Notes: a model not told the origin generated them from the letters alone. Positions 18,390-27,414 are shown, counted from the first letter of the stretch. The stretch is DNA of 64,000 nt from Nocardioides sp. JQ2195 (GCF_012272695.1 NZ_CP050902.1:3224001-3288000), one strand, 5' to 3'. A program made the numbers and translations.

Positions 18390-18462
18390 CCAGTCCCGCC
18401 GGACAGAGGTCCGTCACCCTTCGCCGGCGGGACCACGCCAGTCACCTTTCACGGCAGAGGCC

Positions 18463-18528
18463 GCGCCCGTCAGGCTTCGCTGCGGAAGCGGCGCCCGTCA
18501 GGCTTCGCAGCAGACGCGGCGCCCGTCA
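18463..18528. repeat. Short tandem repeat, about 28-bp period
   Basis: GCGCCCGTCAGGCTTCGC occurs at 18463-18480 and 18491-18508. A third partial copy (GCGCCCGTCA) lies at 18519-18528. It sits just downstream of the mazG 3' end. No coding function is seen. Confidence 0.7.
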
Positions 18529-18591
18529 CAGAAGCGGCCCGGTCGGCCCGTCCCACTCGCAGGAGCCGGCCGGCCCACTCGTCCCGCAAGG

Positions 18592-19227
18592 TCAGGCGTC
18601 GCCAGCGACGCGGCGTACGGCGTCGCGCAGGGCCTGCTCGGGGTCCACGCCCTCGGCGCGGGCCTCGGCCACCAGGGCAAGCAGGCGATCGCCGAGCTCG
18701 TCCCCCGGCGGCGCGACCGATCGGCCGGAACGCTCCAGCCGGTCGAGCACCTTGTCGGCGAGCAGCAACGCGGGCAGCGTGGGCGGCAGGCCGTCGAAGA
18801 CCGAGTCACGCTGCTTCTCCTGGGCCTTGATCGCCTGCCAGACCTCGTTGATCTCGACCGAGTCGTCGGAGGCCGGGGCATCACCGAAGACGTGCGGGTT
18901 GCGCCGCACCATCTTCTCGATCAGGTCAGTGGCCACGTCGTCGATCGTGAACGCGCCGGTCTCCGAGGCGATCTCCGCGTGGAACCAGACCTGCAGCAGC
19001 AGGTCTCCGAGCTCCTCGCGCAGGTGCTCCGCGTCACCGGTGTCGATCGCCTCGAGCGTCTCGTGGGCCTCCTCGAGCAGGAACCGGGCCAACGAGCGAT
19101 GGGTCTGGCCTGCCTTCCAGGCGCAGGCGCGCCGCATGCGGGTCATCACCGCGGTCAGCTCGACCAGCGACTCACCTGTTGGCCCGTCCGTCGGCTCACC
19201 TGTCGGCGGACCCGTCGGCTCGGCCAT
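18592..19227 (-). CDS. mazG: MazG-family nucleoside triphosphate pyrophosphohydrolase
   Basis: A 211-residue single-domain MazG protein that would hydrolyse (d)NTPs, including damaged ones, to the monophosphate and pyrophosphate. The metal-binding helices are visible as FLLEEAHETLEAI and LREELGDLLLQVWFHAEI, with the EExxE...ExxD pattern, followed by DVATDLIEKMVRRNPHVFGD. The N-terminal signature normally CPWD is CAWKAGQTH here. It follows the lipoprotein gene by 10 bp and belongs to the mfd, lipoprotein, mazG string. No clear ribosome binding site precedes the ATG. Confidence 0.9.
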   Translation of the reverse strand: MAEPTGPPTGEPTDGPTGESLVELTAVMTRMRRACAWKAGQTHRSLARFLLEEAHETLEAIDTGDAEHLREELGDLLLQVWFHAEIASETGAFTIDDVATDLIEKMVRRNPHVFGDAPASDDSVEINEVWQAIKAQEKQRDSVFDGLPPTLPALLLADKVLDRLERSGRSVAPPGDELGDRLLALVAEARAEGVDPEQALRDAVRRVAGDA

Positions 19228-19237
19228 CGGAGAGGAC

Positions 19238-19960
19238 TCAGCCGCACTTCTGGGAGGCGGGCAACGTGTCGGTGTAGGCCGTGATCTTCTTCGGGTCCGG
19301 CTGGGCCTTGCCGACCTCGGCGCGGGCGACCTCAGCCAGCTTGGTCGTGTCGCTCACGGCGAAGGACAACGCGGTCGAGTCGTCACCGGAGAGCTCGAAG
19401 CGCGGGTCGACGCTGACCTCGACCCCGTTGGCCTGCGCCCAGGTCTCGATCTCCTGCTTGCCCTTGGCCAGCTCCTGGTCGGTGGGGAGCTTCTTCTGGC
19501 CACGCGACAAGCTGCCCCCGACCTCCGACTGCACGCTCGACGAATAGATCACCATGCGGTTGAAGTCACGGATCGCCCCGCGGTTCTCCTCGGAGACACC
19601 GCTCGTCGGGTCGTTCAGCTGCTGGTCGAGCTGGGCGAGGTTGGCCTCGTAGACGTCACTGACGTCGATGTCGTTCGCCTCGGCGTACTGACGGGCGAGG
19701 TTCTCGTCGACCATGACGGAGACGAGCTCGTCGCGGATGCTCGACATCGGCAGCGCGATCTCGGACTGCGCCAGGCCGGGCAGGAGGGCCGTGCAGTAGG
19801 CATCGGCGCGGCTGTCGACCTCACTCATGCTGATCTCGTGGTCGCCGACCACCGCAGCCTGCCCGGGGTGCAGGTCGGGACCGAGGTCGGACCCGCATCC
19901 GGAGAGTGCCAACACCGCGACCGCACCAACGGCCACGGCACCCACAGCGCGCACCTTCAC
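19238..19960 (-). CDS. SurA N-terminal-like lipoprotein (LpqU position)
   Basis: A 240-residue exported lipoprotein. The signal peptide ends in LALSGC with the lipid-modified Cys at residue 22. The mature part begins with AAVVGDHEISMSEVDSRADAYC, resembling the N-terminal chaperone domain of SurA/PrsA-type foldases, but no parvulin PPIase domain follows. A GTG start at 19960 with AAGGAG 7 bases upstream is chosen over a longer frame. In mycobacteria lpqU and mazG lie in the same neighbourhood, but LpqU is a different (lytic transglycosylase-like) family, so only the position is comparable. Role in protein export or folding is inferred. Confidence 0.75.
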   Translation of the reverse strand: MKVRAVGAVAVGAVAVLALSGCGSDLGPDLHPGQAAVVGDHEISMSEVDSRADAYCTALLPGLAQSEIALPMSSIRDELVSVMVDENLARQYAEANDIDVSDVYEANLAQLDQQLNDPTSGVSEENRGAIRDFNRMVIYSSSVQSEVGGSLSRGQKKLPTDQELAKGKQEIETWAQANGVEVSVDPRFELSGDDSTALSFAVSDTTKLAEVARAEVGKAQPDPKKITAYTDTLPASQKCG

Positions 19961-20018
19961 GATGAAACTCCTTCGAGGTGTGATGACGACGCCCCCATTC
20001 AAGCAGGCGCCGTGACGC

Positions 20019-20084
20019 CGCTCACGTCGCGGGTACGACGGGTGGACCAGCGGCAGCGCTCACGTCGCGGGCACGGCGGGCGGA
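20019..20084. repeat. Direct duplication of the mfd 3' end
   Basis: CGCTCACGTCGCGGG and its following bases at 20057-20084, which contain the mfd stop codon, recur with three mismatches at 20019-20046. The copies are 38 bp apart. The downstream copy lies in the gap before the lipoprotein gene and has no apparent coding role. Confidence 0.7.
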
Positions 20085-23000
20085 TCGATGACCCCGTCGA
20101 TCACCTGCCGGGCCCAGTCGAGGAGCTCCTCGTCGCGCAGGTGGCCACCGGGCACCGTCGGCCGCGGGACCAGCACGGTGCTCGTCGTGGTCTTCACCAA
20201 GGACTTCGGATAGACCCGCTGCAGCCGCAGGGTGCGCGACTCCGGCAGGTCGACGGGTGCGAACCGGACGAACTTGCCGGCCAGCGTGATCTCACCGATC
20301 CCGGCCTGGCGTGCCCGCGCCCGGAACCGGGCCACCTCGAGCAGGGACGCGACCGGCTTCGGCGGGTTGCCGTAGCGGTCGAGGAGCTCCTCACGCAGCT
20401 GCTTGACGTCGTCGTCGTTGCGCACCTCGGCCAGTCGCTTGTACATCTCGAGGCGCAGCCGCTCGGAGGGGATGTAGTCGTGGGGAAGGTGGGCGTCGAT
20501 CGGCAGCTCGATGCGGACCTCGGCCAGCTCCGGCTCGGCGTCGCCCCGGAACTCGGTGACGGCCTCGCCGACCAGGCGCACGTAGAGGTCGAAGCCGACG
20601 TCGGCGATGTGGCCCGATTGCTCGCCACCGAGCAGGTTGCCGGCACCACGGATCTCGAGGTCCTTCATCGCGATCGCCATGCCCCCACCCAGGTCGGAGT
20701 GCTGGGCCAGTGTGGCGAGCCGCTCGTGCGCGGTCTCGGTGAGCGGCTTCTCGCTCGGGTAGAGGAAGTAGGCGTAGGCCCGCTCCCGCGACCGGCCGAC
20801 GCGACCGCGCAGCTGGTGCAGCTGGGAGAGCCCGAGGGTGTCGGAGCGCTCGATGATCATCGTGTTCGCGTTCGACACGTCGAGTCCCGACTCCACCAGG
20901 GTCGTGCAGACCAGCACGTCGAAGCGCTTCTCCCAGAAGTCGAGCATCACCTGCTCGAGCTGGCGCTCGTTCATCTGCCCGTGCGCGGTGGCGACCCTCG
21001 CCTCCGGGACCAGCTCGTTGATGCGCTGGGCGGCCTTCTCGATCGACTGCACCCGGTTGTGGATGTAGAAGACCTGCCCCTCGCGCAACAGCTCCCGGCG
21101 GATCGCGGCGGTCACCTGGCGGTCCTCGTAGCCACCGACGTAGGTGAGCACGGGGTGCCGTTCCTCGGGCGGGGTGGCGATCGTGGACATCTCACGGATG
21201 CCGGTGATCGTCATCTCCAGGGTGCGCGGGATCGGCGTGGCCGACATCGAGAGGACGTCGACGCTGGTGCGCAGCGTCTTCATCTTCTCCTTGTGCTCGA
21301 CGCCGAAGCGCTGCTCCTCGTCGACGATGATCAGGCCGAGGTCCTTGAAGCGCACGTCGGCGTTGAAGAGCCGGTGCGTGCCGATGACGATGTCGACGGT
21401 GCCGTCGGCCAGGCCCTCCATGACCTCCTTGGCCTCCTTGTCGCTCTGGAAGCGCGACAGGGCACGGAGGTTGACCGGGAAGCCGCTCATCCGCTCCGCG
21501 AAGGTCGAGAAGTGCTGGGTCACCAGCAGCGTGGTGGGCACCAGCACGGCGACCTGCTTGCCGTCCTGCACCGCCTTGAACGCCGCCCGCACGGCGATCT
21601 CGGTCTTGCCGTAGCCCACGTCACCGCAGACCAGCCGGTCCATCGGGACCTGCTGCATCATGTCGCTCTTCACCTCGTCGACCGTGCTCAGCTGGTCGGC
21701 CGTCTCCTGGAACGGGAAGGCGTCCTCGAGCTCGCGCTGCCACGGGGTGTCGGGGCCGAACGCGTGGCCCTTGGTGGCCTGGCGGGCGGCGTAGAGCTTG
21801 ATCAGCTCGGAGGCGATCTCGCGCACCGCCTTGCGTGCCTTGCCCTTGCGCTTGGCCCAGTCAGCACCGCCCAGGCGGTCCAGGCTGGGCGCCTCGCCGC
21901 CGACGTACCGGGTGACCTGGTCGAGGGAGTCGGCCGGCACGTACAACCGGTCGGGCGCCGCGCCGCGCTTGGCGGCGCCGTACTCGAGCACCAGGTACTC
22001 GCGGGTCGCGCCCTGCACGACCCGCTGCTTCATCTCGACGTAGCGGCCGACGCCGTGCTGCTCGTGGACGACGTGGTCGCCGGGCTTCAGCTCGAGCGGG
22101 TCGATCTGCTTCTTGCGGCGCGCGGGCAGCTTGCGCATGTCGCGCGTCGAGCTCTTCTGGCCGGAGATGTCCTCCCCGGTGAGGATCGCGAACCGGTCGC
22201 CGACCAGGCCCTGGACCAGCTGGCCCTGCAGCACGTTGACCACGCCGTCGGCTTGAAACGCTGGTCGAGTAGGGCGCTCTGCGCCCGTATCGAGACCCGG
22301 CGACACGGTCTCCTCGACCAGGCGCGCGGCAACCTCGTTCTCCCCCAGCACCTCGACGGTGCGCTGCGCGGGGCCGTGGCCCTCGCGGACCACGAAGACC
22401 TGCTTGCCGGCATCGCTCCACGCCTTGACGTCGCGGACGGCCTGCGCGACGTCGCCGCGGTATGCCTCGGCCGGGTTGAGCTCGACGACGCGCGTCGACG
22501 GTGCGTCGGGGTCGAGGTCGCCCACCGGGTCTCCTCGGTGATCGAGCCTGTCGAGATCCTCGTCGAGCCCGAACGGGCTCACCGACCACCACGCCAACCC
22601 GGACTCGATGGCGTGCTCGCGGACCTCGCCGAGCATCTTGTACGACGCGGCGCCGAGGTCGATCGGCGCGACCCCGCCGCCGGCGGCCGCGGCCCACGAG
22701 GCGCCGAGGAACTCCTCGCTGGTCGCGACCAGGTCCTGGGCCCGCGAGCGCACCCGCTCCGGGTCGAGCACCAGCACGCTGGTGTCCTTCGGCATCAGGT
22801 CGACCAAGAGCTCCATGTCGTCGACCAGCACCGGGGCCAGCGACTCCATGCCCTCGACCGCGATGCCGTTGGCGATCTTGTCGGTGAGCTCGAGCAGCTG
22901 CGGGTGGCTGGCGCCCAGCTCGGCCGCGCGGCGGCGTACGTCGTCGGTCATCAGCAGCTCGCGGCACGGCGGCGCCCAGAGCCGGTCGACGGCGTCGAGG

Positions 23001-23659
23001 GTGCGCTGGTCGGCCACCGCGAAGCTGCGGATCTCCTCGACGTCATCGCCCCAGAACTCCACGCGCACGGGGTGTTCCTCGGTGGGCGGGAAGACGTCGA
23101 CGATGCCGCCGCGCACGGCGTACTCACCGCGCTTCTCGACCAAGTCCACCCGGGAGTACGCCGCGTCCTGCAGGCGCCGGGCAATGTCGTCGATCTCGAC
23201 CGTGTCGCCCTTGTGGATCTCCACCGGGACGAGGTCACCGAGGCCCTTGACCTGCGGCTGCAGCACGCTGCGCACCGGCGCGACGACGACCTTGAGCTCG
23301 CCCGCCTCCGGGTGGGCCGGATCCGGGTGGCACAGTCGACGCAGGACCGCGAGACGGCGACCGACGGTGTCGCTGCGCGGGCTGAGCCGCTCGTGCGGGA
23401 GGGTCTCCCAGCTCGGGAAGTAGGCCACCAGCTCCGGGTCGACCAGGTCGGCGAGGGTGTCGACCAGGTCCTCGGCCTCGCGCTGGGTGGCGGTCACCAC
23501 CAGCACGCTGCGTCCGGCGCGGACCAGGCCGGAGACGACGAAGGGACGGAGACCGGCGGGGCCGGTCAGGTCGAGGGCACTGACCGTGCCGGCATCGGCC
23601 ATCGCTCCCGCCAACGTCTCGTTGGCGAGCACCACATCCGCGAGACCTTGCAGGCGCAC
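20060..23659 (-). CDS. mfd: Transcription-repair coupling factor Mfd
   Basis: A 1199-residue ATP-dependent translocase that releases RNA polymerase stalled at DNA lesions and recruits UvrA. The N-terminal UvrB-homology region (1 to about 350) is followed by a CarD-like RNA-polymerase-interaction domain (about 520-590, GDHVVHEQHGVGRYVEM). Next comes the helicase core with Walker A GDVGYGKTE (about 678) and the DEEQ box IIVDEEQRFGVEH (about 780). A C-terminal TRCF domain closes the protein. Two stretches between the UvrB-like and CarD-like parts (around residues 365-385 and 452-470) are encoded by palindromic repeat sequence inserted in frame. The start is GTG. The order mfd, lipoprotein, mazG is conserved. 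Confidence 0.95.
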   Translation of the reverse strand: MRLQGLADVVLANETLAGAMADAGTVSALDLTGPAGLRPFVVSGLVRAGRSVLVVTATQREAEDLVDTLADLVDPELVAYFPSWETLPHERLSPRSDTVGRRLAVLRRLCHPDPAHPEAGELKVVVAPVRSVLQPQVKGLGDLVPVEIHKGDTVEIDDIARRLQDAAYSRVDLVEKRGEYAVRGGIVDVFPPTEEHPVRVEFWGDDVEEIRSFAVADQRTLDAVDRLWAPPCRELLMTDDVRRRAAELGASHPQLLELTDKIANGIAVEGMESLAPVLVDDMELLVDLMPKDTSVLVLDPERVRSRAQDLVATSEEFLGASWAAAAGGGVAPIDLGAASYKMLGEVREHAIESGLAWWSVSPFGLDEDLDRLDHRGDPVGDLDPDAPSTRVVELNPAEAYRGDVAQAVRDVKAWSDAGKQVFVVREGHGPAQRTVEVLGENEVAARLVEETVSPGLDTGAERPTRPAFQADGVVNVLQGQLVQGLVGDRFAILTGEDISGQKSSTRDMRKLPARRKKQIDPLELKPGDHVVHEQHGVGRYVEMKQRVVQGATREYLVLEYGAAKRGAAPDRLYVPADSLDQVTRYVGGEAPSLDRLGGADWAKRKGKARKAVREIASELIKLYAARQATKGHAFGPDTPWQRELEDAFPFQETADQLSTVDEVKSDMMQQVPMDRLVCGDVGYGKTEIAVRAAFKAVQDGKQVAVLVPTTLLVTQHFSTFAERMSGFPVNLRALSRFQSDKEAKEVMEGLADGTVDIVIGTHRLFNADVRFKDLGLIIVDEEQRFGVEHKEKMKTLRTSVDVLSMSATPIPRTLEMTITGIREMSTIATPPEERHPVLTYVGGYEDRQVTAAIRRELLREGQVFYIHNRVQSIEKAAQRINELVPEARVATAHGQMNERQLEQVMLDFWEKRFDVLVCTTLVESGLDVSNANTMIIERSDTLGLSQLHQLRGRVGRSRERAYAYFLYPSEKPLTETAHERLATLAQHSDLGGGMAIAMKDLEIRGAGNLLGGEQSGHIADVGFDLYVRLVGEAVTEFRGDAEPELAEVRIELPIDAHLPHDYIPSERLRLEMYKRLAEVRNDDDVKQLREELLDRYGNPPKPVASLLEVARFRARARQAGIGEITLAGKFVRFAPVDLPESRTLRLQRVYPKSLVKTTTSTVLVPRPTVPGGHLRDEELLDWARQVIDGVIDPPAVPAT
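22263..22297. repeat. Palindromic element inside mfd, copy A
   Basis: The core GGTCGAGTAGGGCGC-tct-GCGCCCGTATCGAGACC is an imperfect palindrome of the type that is repetitive between genes in Nocardioides-like genomes (recollection, not checked here). It lies in the mfd reading frame and encodes a Pro/Arg-rich insert (roughly GLDTGAERPTRPAF) between conserved Mfd segments. No stop codon or frameshift results. Confidence 0.6.
22528..22559. repeat. Palindromic element inside mfd, copy B
   Basis: GGTGATCGAGCCTGTCGAGATCC resembles a second repetitive motif class of such genomes. It encodes the charged segment DLDRLDHRGDPVG in a loop of the UvrB-like to CarD-like linker. It is 230 bp from copy A and also in frame. 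Confidence 0.5.
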
Positions 23660-23723
23660 GTTTCAGACCTTCCACACGACGACAGCCCCCGGTCTGGGAT
23701 GACAGGGGGTGAACTCGCCCATC

Positions 23724-24881
23724 CTACGTGGCCGTCCGCGAGCCCCCGGCCAGCCGGAGCACGACCACCAGCAGGAGGGCGCAGAGCAGGCCCGCCCACA
23801 GCTCGGACCAGGGCACGAACGTGACCGCGGCCAGGGCCAGGCAAACCACGAGCAACGGCCCCCAGGTGCGAGCCGACGGGTCGTGCAGCCGCAGGTGCAC
23901 CGCCCAGAGCGCGACCAGGAACACGACGACGGGGCCGGTGACGAAGGCCGAGCTGACCACGTCACCGATCTCCGCATGGTGTGAGTAGTGGTCGACCCGG
24001 GCGGCGAGCCCGGCACCCAGAGCGGCCCCTGACGCGAAGATGAAGTAGTGACCGAAGCCCCAGACGAAGGGGTTCACGTCGTTGTCCGCGGACAGCACGT
24101 CACCGGTGTCGCGGGAGAAATAGAGCCACCACGCACTGAACACGACGAGCAGGCCACCGACCACGACCAGGCCGGCCCGCCAGCCGATCGCCTCGCCGTC
24201 GATGGCGACCTGGATCGCCACCGTCGTGGAGAGCACCGTCTCGCCCAGCACGATGATGAACATCAGCGAGTAGCGCTCGGCGATGTGGTGCGGGTGCCAC
24301 GGCGTCGGCCCGGCCTGCTCCGCCCAGAACGGCACGGCCAGGTCGGCCAGGGCCAGCACCAGGAAGACCGGCACGACCAGGTCGTGCGGGACCCACAGGA
24401 ACGCCACCCAGCCGAGCTGCACCGCGACCAGGCCGGTGATGTAGCGACGGCAGGTGGCGTGCCGTCCCGTGCGGTCCTGTCCGGCGCGCAGCCACATGGC
24501 GACGAGCCCGACCCGCATGACCACGTAGCCGATGACGATGAGGGTGAAGTCCTCCTCGAACAGTCGCGGCACACCGGCGGCGAGCACGAGTGAGCCCGAG
24601 ATCTGCAGCAGCGTCAGCACCCGGTGCAGCGGGTCGTCGTGGTCGTAGGCGGAGTTGAACCAAGCGAAGTTGAGCCAGGCCCACCAGATCGCGAAGAACG
24701 CGATGGCGAAGAACAGCACGCCGTGGCCGACGTGGTCCTCGCTGATCGCGTGGTGCAGCTGGAGGGCTGCCTGGGCGATGGCCACCACGTAGCAGAGGTC
24801 GGTGAACAGCTCGAGCGGTGTGGCGACGCGGTGTTCCTCACGGGGATCGCGCGGGCGCAGGGAGAGACGCGGCATCACCAT
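23724..24881 (-). CDS. Low temperature requirement protein A (LtrA) family
   Basis: A 385-residue polytopic membrane protein with about ten hydrophobic segments. The hallmark start is VATPLELFTDLCYVVAIAQAA, followed by WWAWLNFAWFNSAYDHDD, then WHPHHIAERYSLMFIIVLGETVLS in the middle, all diagnostic of the LtrA family. LtrA was named from a Listeria cold-growth mutant and its biochemical role is unknown. The ATG at 24881 is chosen; another ATG two codons later is equally likely. The gene lies between mfd and the LysR gene on the minus strand and seems to be its own unit. Confidence 0.85.
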   Translation of the reverse strand: MVMPRLSLRPRDPREEHRVATPLELFTDLCYVVAIAQAALQLHHAISEDHVGHGVLFFAIAFFAIWWAWLNFAWFNSAYDHDDPLHRVLTLLQISGSLVLAAGVPRLFEEDFTLIVIGYVVMRVGLVAMWLRAGQDRTGRHATCRRYITGLVAVQLGWVAFLWVPHDLVVPVFLVLALADLAVPFWAEQAGPTPWHPHHIAERYSLMFIIVLGETVLSTTVAIQVAIDGEAIGWRAGLVVVGGLLVVFSAWWLYFSRDTGDVLSADNDVNPFVWGFGHYFIFASGAALGAGLAARVDHYSHHAEIGDVVSSAFVTGPVVVFLVALWAVHLRLHDPSARTWGPLLVVCLALAAVTFVPWSELWAGLLCALLLVVVLRLAGGSRTAT

Positions 24882-24921
24882 GGGCGCAGTTTTCCATGCC
24901 CGACGGGTTTCCCGGGAGGGC

Positions 24922-25839
24922 TCAGCGGGATGCGGCGCGTGGAGCTGCGGCGTCGTGCGGGGCGGCATCGGCGAGCGCTGCGAGCACACGGCGTACGGCC
25001 AGGCGCTCGGCCCGGTCGGGGCGCATCACCGCGAAGATGTGCCGCGCGCTCTCGATGCCCAGGAGTGGACGGAGCACGACGCCGCTGCCCTGCGGGGAGG
25101 TGAACCGCGGCAGGATCGCGACCTTGTGGCTGGCGGCGACCAGGGCCTCGATCAGCCGGTTGTCCCTCAGGCGTTGCACCACGGTGATCGGCTGCCCGGT
25201 GCTGTCCTCGACCGCGAGGCGCACCGTGTCGAAGGGGAACCCGATCGGCACCCCGATCCACTCCTGGTCGACCAGGTCCTCCGGGCGTACGTCGCCCCGC
25301 GCGGCCAGCGGGTGGCCCGCAGCCATCGCCACGTCGAGCGGTTCACGCACCAGCTCGACGGTGACCAGCCCCTCGGTGCCGGCCGGGGCGCGCCGGGTCA
25401 GGCTGTGCGCGATGACAATGTCGTGCTCGAGGACCAGGTCGGCGTACGCCCGCTCGGCGACGTCCTCGTCGGTGAAGACCAGGTCGATCGCGGTCGTCTC
25501 GAGCTCGGCGAACGCCCCGGGGAGCAGGTACGTCGCGGCGCTGGGCAGCCCCGCGACCGTGACGGTGCCCGACGGCTGGCCACGGAACTCGTCCCACCTC
25601 GCCTGCACCCGCTCGAGCACCCGGGCCACCTCGTTACCACCGTCGGCCAGCAGGCGACCGGCGCCGGTGAGCCGGAGGCCGCGGCCCGAGGGCTCGACGA
25701 GGGCCGTGCCGAACTCACGCTGGGCCGTGCGCAGCTGCTGGCTGACCGCGGAGGGGGTGCGGTGCGTGGCCCGGGCGACCTCGGCCAGGCTGCCCCGGAG
25801 GGCGAGCTCCCGGAGCAGCTCGAGGTGCCGGACATCCAT
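24922..25839 (-). CDS. LysR-family transcriptional regulator
   Basis: A 305-residue regulator. The winged helix-turn-helix at residues 1-60 (MDVRHLELLRELALRGSLAE, then ATHRTPSAVSQQLRTAQREF) is followed by a periplasmic-binding-like effector domain (about 90-290). It is divergently transcribed from an EamA-type exporter with only about 60 bp between start codons, the usual layout of a LysR regulator and the transporter it controls. The effector is unknown. An inverted repeat at 25861-25885 could be its operator. Confidence 0.9.
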   Translation of the reverse strand: MDVRHLELLRELALRGSLAEVARATHRTPSAVSQQLRTAQREFGTALVEPSGRGLRLTGAGRLLADGGNEVARVLERVQARWDEFRGQPSGTVTVAGLPSAATYLLPGAFAELETTAIDLVFTDEDVAERAYADLVLEHDIVIAHSLTRRAPAGTEGLVTVELVREPLDVAMAAGHPLAARGDVRPEDLVDQEWIGVPIGFPFDTVRLAVEDSTGQPITVVQRLRDNRLIEALVAASHKVAILPRFTSPQGSGVVLRPLLGIESARHIFAVMRPDRAERLAVRRVLAALADAAPHDAAAPRAASR

Positions 25840-25860
25840 GAAGTCAGCCTACAGAGTCGA

Positions 25861-25885
25861 TGAAGCACTATTCGCTTGTCCTTCA
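25861..25885. promoter_or_regulatory. Candidate LysR operator in the divergent promoter
   Basis: Two nested inverted repeats lie here: AAGC-N7-GCTT (25863-25877) and TGAAG...CTTCA (25861-25865 with 25881-25885). The inner one fits the T-N11-A style of LysR sites. The position between the two divergent starts fits autoregulation plus control of the exporter. Sequence evidence only. Confidence 0.45.
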
Positions 25886-25902
25886 CTGACGCAGACCGGA
25901 CG

Positions 25903-26829
25903 ATGGTGCACGTGCCGCTGAACCACCGCCTCCTCGCCGTCTCCGTCGCCGTCATGTGGGGGCTGAACTTCATCGCGATCCATGCCTCCCTCGAGCAGTT
26001 CCCGCCGATGTTCCTGGTCGCGATCCGCTTCGCGCTGATCGCCGTCCCCACCGTCCTGCTGGTCCCCCGCCCACAGGTGGAGATGCGCTGGCTGGTCGGC
26101 TACGGCCTCGGCTTCGGCACGCTGCAGTTCCTGTTCCTCTACTGGGGCATGGCTGCCGGGATGCCCACGGGCTTGGCCTCGCTGGTGCTGCAGGCCTCCG
26201 CCCCCTTCACGGTCCTGCTCGGCGCCACCGTCGCGCAGGACCGGATCAGCGGTCGACGGCTGGTTGGCATCCTCGTCGCGGTGAGCGGGCTGGCCCTGGT
26301 CGGCTGGCAGCGGGCCGAGTCGGCGGCGATCCTGCCGTTCCTGCTGGTCCTGGCCGGGGCGTTCGGCTGGGCGATCGGCAACCTGTGCAACGCCCGCGCC
26401 AAGGCGCCGAACCCGTTGCAGTTCACGCTGTGGATGTCGGTGGTGCCACCCGTCCCGATGCTCGGCCTTGCCCTGGTCGTCGAAGGGCCCGGGCCGATCG
26501 CCGACTCGCTCACCGGCCTCGGTGACCCCGCCGCCGTCCCCGCCCTGCTGGGGCTGGTCTACACGGTCCTGATCGGCACCGTCGCCGGCTCGGGCGTGTG
26601 GTCGTGGCTGATGGCCCGGCATCCCGCGGGAGTGGTCGCGCCGTTCTCGATGCTGGTGCCGGTCGTGGGGATGAGCGCTGCCTGGCTGTTGCTCGGCGAG
26701 AAGGTCAGCCCCGGGGAGCTGGTCGGCGCCGGCCTCGTCGTGGGCGGCGTTCTGCTGGGCAGCCGGCTGCCCCGCGCGGCCGCACCGGACCCGACGACGC
26801 CCACCGATGCGGTGCCGGTGGGCCGCTGA
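25903..26829 (+). CDS. EamA/DMT-superfamily transporter
   Basis: A protein of about 308 residues with ten hydrophobic segments in two EamA repeats (about 10-130 and 145-285). The family pattern VSVAVMWGLNFIAIHASLEQ near the N-terminus is the typical start of a drug/metabolite exporter. The substrate cannot be deduced; family members export amino acids, nucleosides or pigment precursors. The ATG at 25903 is preferred to an upstream TTG at 25876, though neither has a strong ribosome binding site. The LysR gene lies head-to-head. Confidence 0.85.
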   Translation: MVHVPLNHRLLAVSVAVMWGLNFIAIHASLEQFPPMFLVAIRFALIAVPTVLLVPRPQVEMRWLVGYGLGFGTLQFLFLYWGMAAGMPTGLASLVLQASAPFTVLLGATVAQDRISGRRLVGILVAVSGLALVGWQRAESAAILPFLLVLAGAFGWAIGNLCNARAKAPNPLQFTLWMSVVPPVPMLGLALVVEGPGPIADSLTGLGDPAAVPALLGLVYTVLIGTVAGSGVWSWLMARHPAGVVAPFSMLVPVVGMSAAWLLLGEKVSPGELVGAGLVVGGVLLGSRLPRAAAPDPTTPTDAVPVGR

Positions 26830-26852
26830 AGCGACGCCGGGCCGGCGCTGAC

Positions 26853-26928
26853 CTGCTGCGGGGTCCACGCCGACCAATGCTGGTCTGCTGCGGGGCCCGG
26901 GCCGGCTGCTGCCGGTCTGCTGCGGGGA
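26853..26928. repeat. 32-bp tandem repeat downstream of convergent genes
   Basis: Two units of 32 bp (26853-26884 and 26885-26916) begin CTGCTGCGGGG and end TGCTGGT or TGCCGGT. A third partial unit abuts the bacterioferritin stop at 26929. The array fills the gap between the EamA and bacterioferritin 3' ends. Confidence 0.75.
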
Positions 26929-27414
26929 CTACTCCGGGCCGCCGGTGCCGATCTGCTGGGCGAGGTACTGCTGGAGGCCGACCCGCTCGATCGCGTCGAG
27001 CTGGCCCTCGAACCAGTCGGCGTGCTTCTCCTCGTCACGAGCCATCTCCTCGAAGACCGCGGCCGTGGCGTGGTCACCGAGGTCGTGGCACTCCTGCGCC
27101 CCGGCGTTGAACTGCGCGACCGCCTCACGCTCGCTGGCCATCGCCAGGCTGAGCATCTCCTCGGCGGTCTCGCCGATCTGGATCGCGTTGAGCTTCTGCA
27201 CGTTGGGGTGGCCGTCGAAGAACAGGATGCGGTTGATCAGGTCGTCGGCATCCTTCATCTCGTCGATGGAGAGGTCGTAGAACACCTTGCCGAGGTTGGA
27301 GAGACCCCAGTTGTCGAGCATCCGAGCATGCAGGAAGTAGGTGTTCGTGACGGAGAGCTCGAAGGTGAGCGCTGAATTCAGCAGCTCCACGACTCGAGGG
27401 CTAACTGGCTGCAC
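26929..27414 (-). CDS. bfr: Bacterioferritin
   Basis: A 161-residue four-helix ferritin-like protein that stores iron and oxidises Fe(II). Helix A has the ligand Glu19 (ALTFELSVTNTYFLHARM) and helix B has Glu52 with the haem-ligand-type Met53 (SIDEMKDADDLI). Helix D carries DEEKHADWFE. One deviation is notable: the usual ferroxidase His of the EMKHAD motif is Asp55 here. The GTG start at 27414 has a GGTGGAAG ribosome binding site and lies 14 bp inside the end of the bfd gene, so the pair is translationally coupled. Expression is probably controlled through the iron box at 27633-27651. Confidence 0.88.
   Translation of the reverse strand: MQPVSPRVVELLNSALTFELSVTNTYFLHARMLDNWGLSNLGKVFYDLSIDEMKDADDLINRILFFDGHPNVQKLNAIQIGETAEEMLSLAMASEREAVAQFNAGAQECHDLGDHATAAVFEEMARDEEKHADWFEGQLDAIERVGLQQYLAQQIGTGGPE

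Noticed and set aside
18752..23824. 1690-codon plus-strand open frame opposite mazG, the lipoprotein and mfd
   Set aside because: It is the antisense shadow of clearly coding minus-strand genes; its His/Gly/Arg-rich composition and lack of motifs are typical of high-GC shadow frames.
24622..25863. Plus-strand frames opposite LtrA and LysR
   Set aside because: Antisense shadows of recognised families without start signals or motifs.
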